5,586 nt of DNA, from NCBI GenBank assembly GCA_027485535.1, contig JAIXQV010000239.1, positions 1 through 5,586 of the forward strand, written 5' to 3'. The notes below the pieces were generated by a model. That model was not told the DNA's origin, did not search any database, and was given only the letters and a program-made list of their open reading frames with translations. This DNA comes from Oxalobacteraceae bacterium. Its GTDB lineage: Bacteria > Pseudomonadota > Gammaproteobacteria > Burkholderiales > Burkholderiaceae_D. The position numbers and the translations under genes were made by a program. This document shows, piece after piece, positions 1 through 4,697 of the stretch; the first letter of the stretch is position 1, and every line of letters starts with the position of its first letter.

Positions 1-108
1 GTGGCTATCTTGGCGCGGATCGTTCTCAAATGGGATGACCTGCTCATGAATGAACTGCTTGACACGCTCGCGCAGTGCTTCAATCTCGGGGGACAATGAA
101 AAATCCAT
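1..108 (-). CDS. Acyl-CoA dehydrogenase, N-terminal fragment (runs off left edge)
   Basis: Reading the minus strand from the ATG at 108-106 gives 36 uninterrupted codons to the window edge, beginning MDFSLSPEIEALRERVKQFI and continuing HEQVIPFENDPR. This is the usual opening of the FAD-dependent acyl-CoA dehydrogenase family: a short MDF-type start, then the first helix with alternating charged and hydrophobic residues and the V-I-P-x-E turn. Family members oxidise acyl-CoA thioesters to enoyl-CoA and pass electrons to electron-transfer flavoprotein in the cytoplasm. The flavin and substrate sites lie outside the window, so substrate class cannot be judged. The start is fixed by the family pattern; a weak GAGA sits about six bases upstream. 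The gene lies downstream of the MFS permease on the same strand, with an intrinsic terminator in between, so it may have its own promoter or be fed by read-through. Family call fairly sure; substrate unknown. Confidence 0.8.
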   Translation of the reverse strand, partial: MDFSLSPEIEALRERVKQFIHEQVIPFENDPRQDSH

Positions 109-121
109 GGGATCTCGATGT

Positions 122-146
122 TTGTTAATTGATGATTGTTGATTGA
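122..146. repeat. Degenerate heptamer tandem repeat in dehydrogenase leader
   Basis: Read on the plus strand this is TTGTTAA, TTGATGA, TTGTTGA, then a partial TTGA: three and a half units with a strict 7-bp period. It fills nearly all the space between the terminator U-tract and the dehydrogenase start. Two other heptamer arrays occur in this window (1739-1769 and 4596-4609), all intergenic. Confidence 0.5.
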
Positions 147-180
147 AAAAAGCCTGGTCTCCGTTTAGCGGGGACCAGGC
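146..180 (-). terminator. Rho-independent terminator after the MFS gene
   Basis: Arms 152-163 and 169-180 form a 12-bp stem (GCCTGGTC-type ends, one G-U wobble) around the 5-base loop 164-168. Read on the minus strand the stem is followed at once by six T residues (151-146). There is no T-run on the other side, so the element works for minus-strand transcripts only. It would end the message of the permease gene (376-1647). It also lies only 37 bp before the acyl-CoA dehydrogenase start, so it either insulates that gene or acts as an attenuator in its leader. Confidence 0.85.
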
Positions 181-213
181 AAACCCAACACAAGGTAACT
201 CACTGAATGCTTA

Positions 214-241
214 CCGCGACCAGCCGGAGCACCGGTCGCGG
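214..241. repeat. GC-rich inverted repeat in permease 3' region
   Basis: CCGCGACC (214-221) and GGTCGCGG (234-241) are perfect 8-bp complements around a 12-base spacer. Neither side has a T-run, so it is not a terminator by itself. It lies 33 bp from the strong terminator stem and may be a stabilising 3'-UTR hairpin of the permease message. Confidence 0.5.
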
Positions 242-247
242 ATTTGT

Positions 248-358
248 TTACCGCCTAAGGATGATCAGATCATCCTTGACTACGTTGGCAGCTTGAACAC
301 CAGCATGATATTGACCTGTGGGAGACAACGATGAAGCAAAGTCTTGTGTTGTTTGCAT
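248..358 (-). CDS. Possible 36-residue ORF after the permease (doubtful)
   Basis: An ATG at 358-356, 17 bp after the permease stop on the same strand, opens 36 codons ending in TAA (250-248). The peptide starts MQTTQDFASSLSPTGQYHAG and ends VVKDDLIILRR. An AGG sits 11 bases before the ATG, which is far for a ribosome-binding site. I do not recognise the product. The P-T-G-x-Y stretch faintly recalls the start of RidA-type proteins, but the match is too weak to use. A near-perfect palindrome (257-277) encodes its K-D-D-L-I-I-L end, and the first ATG lies in a hairpin. It could be a small protein, a decayed remnant or chance. Confidence 0.2.
   Translation of the reverse strand: MQTTQDFASSLSPTGQYHAGVQAANVVKDDLIILRR
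257..277. promoter_or_regulatory. Near-perfect 21-bp palindrome, possible operator
   Basis: Arms AAGGATGATC (257-266) and GATCATCCTT (268-277) are exact complements around the single central A at 267. A one-base loop cannot form a normal RNA hairpin without opening several pairs, so a dimeric DNA-binding protein site fits better than a transcript structure. It lies about 150 bp before the dehydrogenase start, and no clear promoter is visible beside it. It does not resemble the pseudo-palindromes at 4575-4612. Confidence 0.4.
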
Positions 359-370
359 AACAAACAATAC
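346..370. repeat. AT-rich hairpin just after the permease stop
   Basis: 346-355 pairs with 361-370 (core TTGTTTG / CAAACAA, one G-T wobble) around loop CATAA. It begins six bases beyond the permease stop codon. Read on the minus strand it has no following T-run, so it is not a convincing terminator. It could protect the message end or mask the ATG at 358 of the doubtful small ORF. Confidence 0.4.
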
Positions 371-375
371 CTAAT

Positions 376-1647
376 TTATCGGTTGACGATCTGCGCCGGC
401 AAGCGCAGCACCATCAGCGCACCAATCACCGCAAAACCCGCGAACAAATACAACGCACTGTTCGGGCTTCCGGTTAAATCAGTCAGCCAACCGACCAGTG
501 CGGTGCTCGCCATACCGGCGATATTGCCGAGCGAGTTCACCAGCGCGATACCGGCCGCAGCCGCAGCGCCGGTCAGGAACATCGGTGGCAAACTCCAGAA
601 GCTCGCTTGGGTGGTGGATGCGCCGGCGGCGGCGAGGATCAACCCGAACATCGCAGCGCCAAATCCTAAGCCCGGCGTGCCGCTGAGTGCGAGACCAATG
701 GCGGTAATAAAGCAGGGAATCGCGGTGTGCCACCGACGCTCGGCACGACGATCAGCACTGATGTTGGTGAGCACCATCGCAAACATCGCCACGGTGTAAG
801 GAATCGCGGAGAGCCAACCAATCTGCAAAGGATCATTGATGCCTTGCTGCTTGATCAGTGTCGGCATCCAGAAACTAGTGATGTAAATCGAGCTGGCGAT
901 ACAGAAATAGGCAACCCCCAGCATCCAGACGCGTCCGCTCTTTAAAGCATCCATCGCGCTGCTATGCCCGGTAGACTGCTCGGCCTCGGCATCAATGTCG
1001 TGCTTGATTTGCGCTTTCTCTTCATCACTCAACCATCGCGCATCATCGACACGATTGTCGAGGAACATCAATACCACGAAGCCCAGCACGATTGAGGGTA
1101 TGGTCTCGACGATAAACAACCACTGCCAGCCACGCAGACCATTCACATCATTCAGCGTCGTGAGTATCCAACCCGATAATGGACCACCAATAATGTTTGA
1201 GATTGGAATTGCCGCCAGAAACAAGGCAATAATGCGCCCGCGCCACGCCGCGGGGAACCAGTAGGTGAGATACAGCAGCACACCCGGAATAAAGCCCGCC
1301 TCTGCAACGCCGAGCAGAAAACGCAAAACATAAAACTGGGTCGGCGTCTGCACGAAAGCCATCGCGACGCCAATCAAACCCCAACTAATCATGATGCGCG
1401 CGATCCAGACCTTGGCGCCGATTTTATGCATCAGGATATTGCTCGGGACTTCGAAGATCACATAACCGAGGAAGAAAATACCGGCACCGAGGCCGTATAC
1501 CGTATTACTGAACGACAGATCGCCCAGCATTTGCAGCTTGGCGAAGCCGACGTTGACGCGATCAAGGTAGGCCGCCAAATAACAGATGCCCAGAAATGGC
1601 ACTAAGCGCCAGGCGACTTTACGGTATACCGGTACGTTACTGTCCAT
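376..1647 (-). CDS. MFS organic-anion permease, ACS/phthalate-tartrate type
   Basis: A complete 423-residue inner-membrane transporter, a normal length for 12-helix MFS proteins. Family marks are LDRVNVGFA at residues 28-36 in the first helix, F-E-V-P-S-N at 65-70, the RFLLGVAEAGFIPG block at 109-122, and G-W-Q-W-L-F-I-V-E-T-I-P at 173-184. A hydrophilic central loop spans roughly 197-240, and a second six-helix half ends near residue 416. These features are typical of the anion:cation symporter family, whose members import carboxylates such as phthalate, tartrate or sugar acids with protons. The substrate cannot be read from sequence. The start is well supported: AAAGG at 1660-1656 lies eight bases before ATG, and the next residues fit the family. 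It follows the GntR gene with a 308-bp gap and is followed by hairpins and a strong terminator at 146-180. The likely role is uptake of the acid used by the nearby CoA ligase and ThDP enzyme. Confidence 0.9.
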   Translation of the reverse strand: MDSNVPVYRKVAWRLVPFLGICYLAAYLDRVNVGFAKLQMLGDLSFSNTVYGLGAGIFFLGYVIFEVPSNILMHKIGAKVWIARIMISWGLIGVAMAFVQTPTQFYVLRFLLGVAEAGFIPGVLLYLTYWFPAAWRGRIIALFLAAIPISNIIGGPLSGWILTTLNDVNGLRGWQWLFIVETIPSIVLGFVVLMFLDNRVDDARWLSDEEKAQIKHDIDAEAEQSTGHSSAMDALKSGRVWMLGVAYFCIASSIYITSFWMPTLIKQQGINDPLQIGWLSAIPYTVAMFAMVLTNISADRRAERRWHTAIPCFITAIGLALSGTPGLGFGAAMFGLILAAAGASTTQASFWSLPPMFLTGAAAAAGIALVNSLGNIAGMASTALVGWLTDLTGSPNSALYLFAGFAVIGALMVLRLPAQIVNR

Positions 1648-1677
1648 TGCTGCCGCCTTTGATATTTGATTTTTTGC

Positions 1678-1695
1678 GGTTCGAGGAACCCTCGA
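1678..1695. repeat. Overlapping inverted repeats in permease leader
   Basis: Two alternative hairpins share bases: GGTTC (1678-1682) with GAACC (1686-1690), and TCGAGG (1681-1686) with CCTCGA (1690-1695) around AAC. They lie 31-48 bp upstream of the permease ATG. No T-run follows on the minus strand (an A-run does), so this is not a terminator. It may be an operator or a 5'-UTR hairpin. I see no convincing -35/-10 pair for the permease nearby. Confidence 0.35.
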
Positions 1696-1738
1696 TACGT
1701 AGCCACCTAAACACCGAGTGTCTCCGCACCCGGTTGTC

Positions 1739-1769
1739 GAATTCTGAATTCGGAGTTCGAAGTTCGAAG
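1739..1769. repeat. Degenerate heptamer tandem repeat
   Basis: Units GAATTCT, GAATTCG, GAGTTCG and AAGTTCG follow one another without gaps from 1739, then AAG: four and a bit copies of a RARTTCK-like heptamer. The first two units also form a 7-bp-arm palindrome (1738-1744 with 1746-1752 around one T). The array ends one base before the TAG stop (read on the minus strand) of the transporter remnant described next. Confidence 0.6.
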
Positions 1770-1770
1770 T

Positions 1771-1914
1771 CTATGTGAGACGCTGGCGTGCTGTCAAGAC
1801 GGTGATGACAGCAATGAGAGTGATGACGGCGAAGATACTGATTGGTGGGCCCTGGCCGCCGACATCAAGAAGAGTTGCTGCGCCGAATTGCCTATTCCGC
1901 AACCCAGTGGGTCG
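1771..1914 (-). pseudogene. Decayed C-terminal end of an MFS transporter (MHS-like)
   Basis: In one minus-strand frame, 47 codons run from R-P-T-G-L through Q-F-G-A-A-T-L-L and PPISIFAVITLIAVITVLTA to R-Q-R-L-T and a TAG stop at 1773-1771. An uncharged stretch of about 18 residues followed by a basic tail and stop is what the twelfth helix and cytoplasmic end of an MFS protein look like. The earlier R-x-T-G and F-G-x-x-T-x-L pieces resemble, from memory, the R-Y-T-G and F-G-G-T-A-P-L blocks before the last helix in metabolite:H+ symporters. There is no start codon or upstream transporter sequence: beyond about 1914 the frame becomes unrelated and runs towards the GntR gene. I infer that a second permease once lay between the regulator and the present permease and was deleted. 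A chance hydrophobic frame remains possible. Confidence 0.4.
1789..1813. repeat. Inverted repeat inside the transporter remnant
   Basis: TGCTGTCA (1789-1796) and TGACAGCA (1806-1813) are exact 8-bp complements around a 9-base spacer. GTGATGAC at 1802-1809 recurs at 1820-1827. There is no T-run on either side. It lies within the proposed last-helix codons, where repeated ACN/GTN codons alone can produce such symmetry, so function is uncertain. Confidence 0.3.
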
Positions 1915-1955
1915 GCTTTTATTCAGAACGGCCCGTGTTTGCGTTGAGGATGCGG

Positions 1956-2630
1956 CTACTCTTCCTCAACCGCGATTTGCTCTGATAGCCGCTCCAGCAT
2001 GAAGTTAGCGGCCTCTTGGATGTGGGTACGTGCGAGTTGCTCTGCTTTTGCGGCTTCACCACCCGCCACCAGTTCAAACAGAGTCTCATGTTCGTCCCAG
2101 ATGTCGCGCGGCTTGTCAGCGGAAAGCAAGACAGAACCCATCACACGCTGCGTATTGACCCAATGCGTTTCCATCGACTGGCTGATGATGGGGTTATCGG
2201 CAAGTTCATAAAAAAAACTGTGAAATGCCATGTCGGCGCTGATCAAATCGCGAACCGATGCTTTGGTCACTGCTTGACGACCCGCCGCTAATAGTTTCTC
2301 TGCCCGCTTCTTGGCGCTCTCAGAAAAATTTTCGGAGGCGCGGCGAAATGCCAGACCTTCCATCACCGCCCGTACCTCGTACATCTGACGAATTAACTCG
2401 AGATTTAATGGCGCCACCTGCAAACCACGCCCCGGCGCATCGGTGAGTACGCCCTGATTTTTAAGCAGCACGAGTGCCTGCTGCACAGGTTGCCGTGACA
2501 CCCCTAACTCTTGGGCGATTTGTTCCTGAATAATCCGAGAACCGGCTTTTAGCTTTGCCTCAGCTATTTCACTGAGGATGGCTTTGTGCACTTGCTCAAC
2601 CAATTTAGGCTGGGATTCAAGAATCTTCAT
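1956..2630 (-). CDS. GntR-family transcriptional regulator, FadR/FCD subfamily
   Basis: A 224-residue DNA-binding regulator of usual length. The N-terminal winged helix covers about residues 8-73, with the helix-turn-helix at Q-E-Q-I-A-Q-E-L-G-V-S-R-Q-P-V (35-49) followed by A-L-V-L-L-K-N-Q-G-V-L. The C-terminal all-helical FCD domain (about 80-215) has the expected metal-site pattern: Asp133 and His137 in A-D-M-A-F-H, His181 in D-E-H, and His203 in R-T-H. FCD regulators usually bind a carboxylate or acyl-CoA ligand and release a palindromic operator. The start is supported by family alignment; the best ribosome-binding site, GTGAGG at 2649-2644, is rather far (13 bases). It lies 76 bp after the ThDP-enzyme gene on the same strand and before the permease, so a local regulator is likely. 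Candidate operators are the pseudo-palindromes at 4575-4612. Family sure; ligand unknown. Confidence 0.9.
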   Translation of the reverse strand: MKILESQPKLVEQVHKAILSEIAEAKLKAGSRIIQEQIAQELGVSRQPVQQALVLLKNQGVLTDAPGRGLQVAPLNLELIRQMYEVRAVMEGLAFRRASENFSESAKKRAEKLLAAGRQAVTKASVRDLISADMAFHSFFYELADNPIISQSMETHWVNTQRVMGSVLLSADKPRDIWDEHETLFELVAGGEAAKAEQLARTHIQEAANFMLERLSEQIAVEEE

Positions 2631-2667
2631 TTGCTTGCTATCGCCTCACTAAGAATCTGTCGATCAC

Positions 2668-2699
2668 AAAAACGCTGGAGATTACCAAAACTCGCCAGC
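2668..2699 (-). terminator. Weak intrinsic terminator between ThDP gene and gntR-type gene
   Basis: On the minus strand GCTGG (2699-2695) pairs with CCAGC (2678-2674), with possible extra GAG/CTC pairing if two bases bulge. After one G, five T residues follow (2672-2668). The stem is short and the loop large, so it would reduce rather than stop transcription into the regulator gene. No second promoter is obvious in the 76-bp gap. Confidence 0.35.
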
Positions 2700-2706
2700 A
2701 GGATTG

Positions 2707-4443
2707 CTACGGGTTTGATCCGCCATTGCGCCACTGCTGCTCAGCCTCATCCCATGTGCCCAAGGCTTGCAGATCAGGCACCCAGGCCAAACCGGATTTG
2801 GCGTCGGATGATACAGCCTCCGGCGTCACCAGCACATCTAGCAAGGCAGGCCGATTCGCCAGCGCGCGTTCAATGGCAGCGTTGAGATCTTCCGCTCGCT
2901 CTACCCGCTCAGCGTACATGCCTAGGCCTTTGGCCATGGCTGCATAGTCGGAGAATTTCAGGCGCGTACCCACCACCGTGCCATAGCTCTCGATCTGGTC
3001 TCGTACCTCAATGGCCCAAGCGCCATTATTGGCAACCACCACCAGCAGCGGCGCATTGTGCCTGACTGCCGTATCCAACTCCATGGCATTAAAACCAAAC
3101 GCACCATCGCCAGTTGCTACGACGACGGTTTTATCGGGGCATACCAAGCTGGCAGCAACACCCAAGGGTGTACCAACGCCGATGCAGCCGAGTGAGCCAG
3201 GATCAAGATAGGTGCTTGCAGGCAGGCCTACCCGCGCAAAGCTCAAGAAGTCACCACCATCAGCGACAAGGATCGCATCCTCATCCACCACGTCCCGCAG
3301 CGCTGAGAGCACTTGATTCGGATGCATCAAACCATCAATGCCCGCTTTTGCGTTGCGCATACTCAGGCTTAGTTTTTCAGAGCGCTCTTGATGCTGTTGA
3401 CGCAAATTCTCCAGCCAGGTTTTATCTGCAGAAGAGGTACGTTCTGCAACCACCTCTAGCATGGCTTGCAGCGTCAGATCGCAACTGGCTAGTATCTCGA
3501 CCTCACCGCGTCGGTTATCTCGCAACTCGGCTGCGCAATCAGCAATACGAACAAATTTTGCATCGCCAAATACCGCAGGAGAGCCATAAGCCAATTGAAA
3601 GTCAAGGCGACGACCAAGGGTAAGTACAACATCGGCCTGCTTCATCACCACACCGCGCATGGCAGCCACTACACTGGGGTGGCTTTCGGGAACCAGCCCT
3701 TTGCTCTCGCCTGTATCAAGGTAAGCAGCACCTAAACGTGACAGTAGTTCAGACAGGGCAGCCGACGAAAACTTTGCGCCTCGACCGGCTATCACTAATG
3801 GGCGCTTTGCAGACCACAGGAGTTCAACGGCTGCACGCACCTCTGCGTCATTCGGCGCAATAGAATTGAAAGTACGCGGCACAAAGCGCTCTGCTAACTC
3901 GACAGCCGGACTGACTCGCCGACGTAATACATCCACCGGAAAATCAAGATACGTCGGGCCGGGTTCGCCGCCCTGCCCTAATGATCGACAGACTGCCTCA
4001 TCCAACTCTTGCAACGCCAAGTCGGCGTTATAGACCGTGCGGGCGTAGCGCGTGATACTGCGAACCAAATCGGTGTGCGTAATATCTTGTAGTGCGCCGC
4101 GATTACCTTGCGGCACAGGCGGTAAGCCTGACAACACCAGTACCGAGCTACGCGCGACGTGTGAATAGGCGATACCGGTCATAGCATTAGTAACCCCAGG
4201 CCCGGCGGTCACCAGCGCCACACCCAACCCATTACCTAACTCTGCCTCGGCATGCGCCATGTATACCGCTGCGCGCTCATCGCGAACATCAATGATTTGT
4301 ATGCCCTCGACATCGAGGCGCATCCAAATGGGCATGATGTGGCCACCACACAAGCCATAGACCCGCTTCACGCCTTGGCTTTTCAAATAGCGGGCGATCA
4401 GGGCAGCGACAGATTGATCATGGATTTCGGGTGCTGAGCTCAT
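2707..4443 (-). CDS. ThDP-dependent enzyme, acetolactate-synthase-like; possible 2-hydroxyacyl-CoA lyase
   Basis: A complete 578-residue cytoplasmic ThDP enzyme with the three-domain layout of the acetolactate synthase/benzoylformate decarboxylase superfamily: pyrimidine-binding domain about 8-180, central domain about 195-335, diphosphate-binding domain about 375-545. Glu56 in R-D-E-R-A-A is the glutamate that activates the cofactor. GDG (445-447) and NN (472-473) are the ends of the Mg-ThDP motif. C-G-G-H-I-M-P (32-38), V-T-A-G-P-G-V-T-N (78-86), R-G-A-L-Q-D (115-120) and F-P-V-D-V-L (168-173) recall, from memory, ILVBL/HACL2-type 2-hydroxyacyl-CoA lyases. A tail of about 35 residues after L-V-T-P-E could be a lid over the active site. 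Housekeeping acetolactate synthase is less likely: no small-subunit gene follows, and a CoA ligase is divergent next door. A GGA lies six bases before the ATG. Other options are a 2-oxoacid decarboxylase or catabolic acetolactate synthase. Superfamily certain, reaction uncertain. Confidence 0.85.
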   Translation of the reverse strand: MSSAPEIHDQSVAALIARYLKSQGVKRVYGLCGGHIMPIWMRLDVEGIQIIDVRDERAAVYMAHAEAELGNGLGVALVTAGPGVTNAMTGIAYSHVARSSVLVLSGLPPVPQGNRGALQDITHTDLVRSITRYARTVYNADLALQELDEAVCRSLGQGGEPGPTYLDFPVDVLRRRVSPAVELAERFVPRTFNSIAPNDAEVRAAVELLWSAKRPLVIAGRGAKFSSAALSELLSRLGAAYLDTGESKGLVPESHPSVVAAMRGVVMKQADVVLTLGRRLDFQLAYGSPAVFGDAKFVRIADCAAELRDNRRGEVEILASCDLTLQAMLEVVAERTSSADKTWLENLRQQHQERSEKLSLSMRNAKAGIDGLMHPNQVLSALRDVVDEDAILVADGGDFLSFARVGLPASTYLDPGSLGCIGVGTPLGVAASLVCPDKTVVVATGDGAFGFNAMELDTAVRHNAPLLVVVANNGAWAIEVRDQIESYGTVVGTRLKFSDYAAMAKGLGMYAERVERAEDLNAAIERALANRPALLDVLVTPEAVSSDAKSGLAWVPDLQALGTWDEAEQQWRNGGSNP

Positions 4444-4558
4444 ACTTGTTCCGACCGGTTAGCAATTAGAAATTCCTGCGGGGCGTCACCTGTGGAAGCG
4501 CCGAATTCAGGGCCATTAACACCCGGTTACCCAGCCCCAAGCAGCGTTAAATAAACCG

Positions 4559-4587
4559 TTGGCACCCGCAATAAAGTGTACTATTAT
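4559..4587 (+). promoter_or_regulatory. Sigma70-type promoter for the acyl-CoA ligase
   Basis: TTGGCA (4559-4564, five of six matches to TTGACA) and TATTAT (4582-4587, five of six to TATAAT) are separated by exactly 17 bp. Transcription would start near 4594, giving a leader of about 100 bases. The -10 element is inside the palindrome 4575-4595. On the opposite strand TACAAT (4591-4586) could be a -10 for the ThDP gene, but I see no matching -35 for it. Confidence 0.6.
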
Positions 4588-4595
4588 TGTACTCT
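4575..4595. promoter_or_regulatory. Pseudo-palindromic operator over the -10 element
   Basis: A 21-bp imperfect palindrome centred on 4585: outer AG/CT, GTAC on both sides (4578-4581 and 4589-4592) and inner AT/AT, with eight of ten positions symmetric. TGTACT also recurs directly at 4577 and 4588, 11 bp apart, one helical turn. Its place on the promoter core suits repression, probably by the GntR/FCD regulator encoded at 1956-2630; that link is inference. Confidence 0.5.
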
Positions 4596-4612
4596 GTATT
4601 CAGTATTCAGAG
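4592..4612. promoter_or_regulatory. Second pseudo-palindrome with 7-bp direct repeat
   Basis: CTCTG (4592-4596) and CAGAG (4608-4612) flank a symmetric interior centred on 4602, eight of ten positions pairing. It overlaps the preceding palindrome by four bases, with centres 17 bp apart. Its interior consists of two exact copies of GTATTCA (4596-4602, 4603-4609), so the symmetry partly follows from the heptamer repeat. It would cover the transcription start region and could be a second regulator site. Confidence 0.4.
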
Positions 4613-4681
4613 CCAGCAATTTTGGTTTGCTGGCCTTGATTGGCAAGGATTTGGCCATTGAATGAGGCGTTATTCGCTCAT
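4612..4681 (+). promoter_or_regulatory. Structured leader of the ligase mRNA, three hairpins
   Basis: Hairpin 1: GCCAGCAA (4612-4619) with TTGCTGGC (4627-4634), perfect 8 bp. Hairpin 2: CCTTG (4634-4638) with CAAGG (4644-4648), which buries the purine-rich AAGGA at 4645-4649. Hairpin 3: ATGAG-CG (4662-4669, one bulged G) with CGCTCAT (4675-4681), which contains the start of the 11-codon upstream ORF. None has a following T-run, so they point to control of translation rather than termination. Confidence 0.4.
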
Positions 4682-4697
4682 CGATTTTGATTTATGA
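4662..4697 (+). CDS. 11-codon leader ORF overlapping the ligase start
   Basis: ATG at 4662 opens MRRYSLIDFDL, and its TGA stop (4695-4697) overlaps the ligase ATG (4694-4696) as ATGA. An AAGGA lies 12 bases before it, a little far but the only good ribosome-binding sequence in the leader. The ligase start has no such site. Ribosomes finishing this short ORF could therefore restart at the ligase ATG (translational coupling). The peptide shows no run of one amino acid that would suggest classic attenuation. Existence as a translated ORF is unproven. Confidence 0.35.
   Translation: MRRYSLIDFDL

Noticed and set aside
143..334. 63-residue plus-strand ORF
   Set aside because: It reads through the terminator stem and the palindrome, has no ribosome-binding site and no recognisable protein character.
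344..799. 151-residue plus-strand ORF
   Set aside because: Antisense shadow of the MFS gene; alanine/proline-rich composition comes from the complement of membrane-helix codons.
1887..1921. Hairpin-plus-T-run on the plus strand near 1896-1920
   Set aside because: The stem needs a two-base bulge (CCG-ACCC / GGGTCGG), the T-run is only four long, and no plus-strand gene lies upstream to terminate.
1775..2002. 75-residue plus-strand ORF in the gap before the GntR gene
   Set aside because: It is the complement of the transporter remnant and of the regulator's end, with Met/Arg/Pro-rich low-quality sequence.
3114..3623. 169-residue plus-strand ORF, the longest antisense frame over the ThDP gene
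   Set aside because: Opposite a clear conserved enzyme; Arg/Gln/His-rich composition and lack of any motif mark it as a shadow frame.
4559..4575. Sigma54-type -24/-12 promoter around TTGGCAC
   Set aside because: The TTGC block expected about five bases after TGGCAC is absent (the sequence there is ATAA); the sigma70 reading is better.
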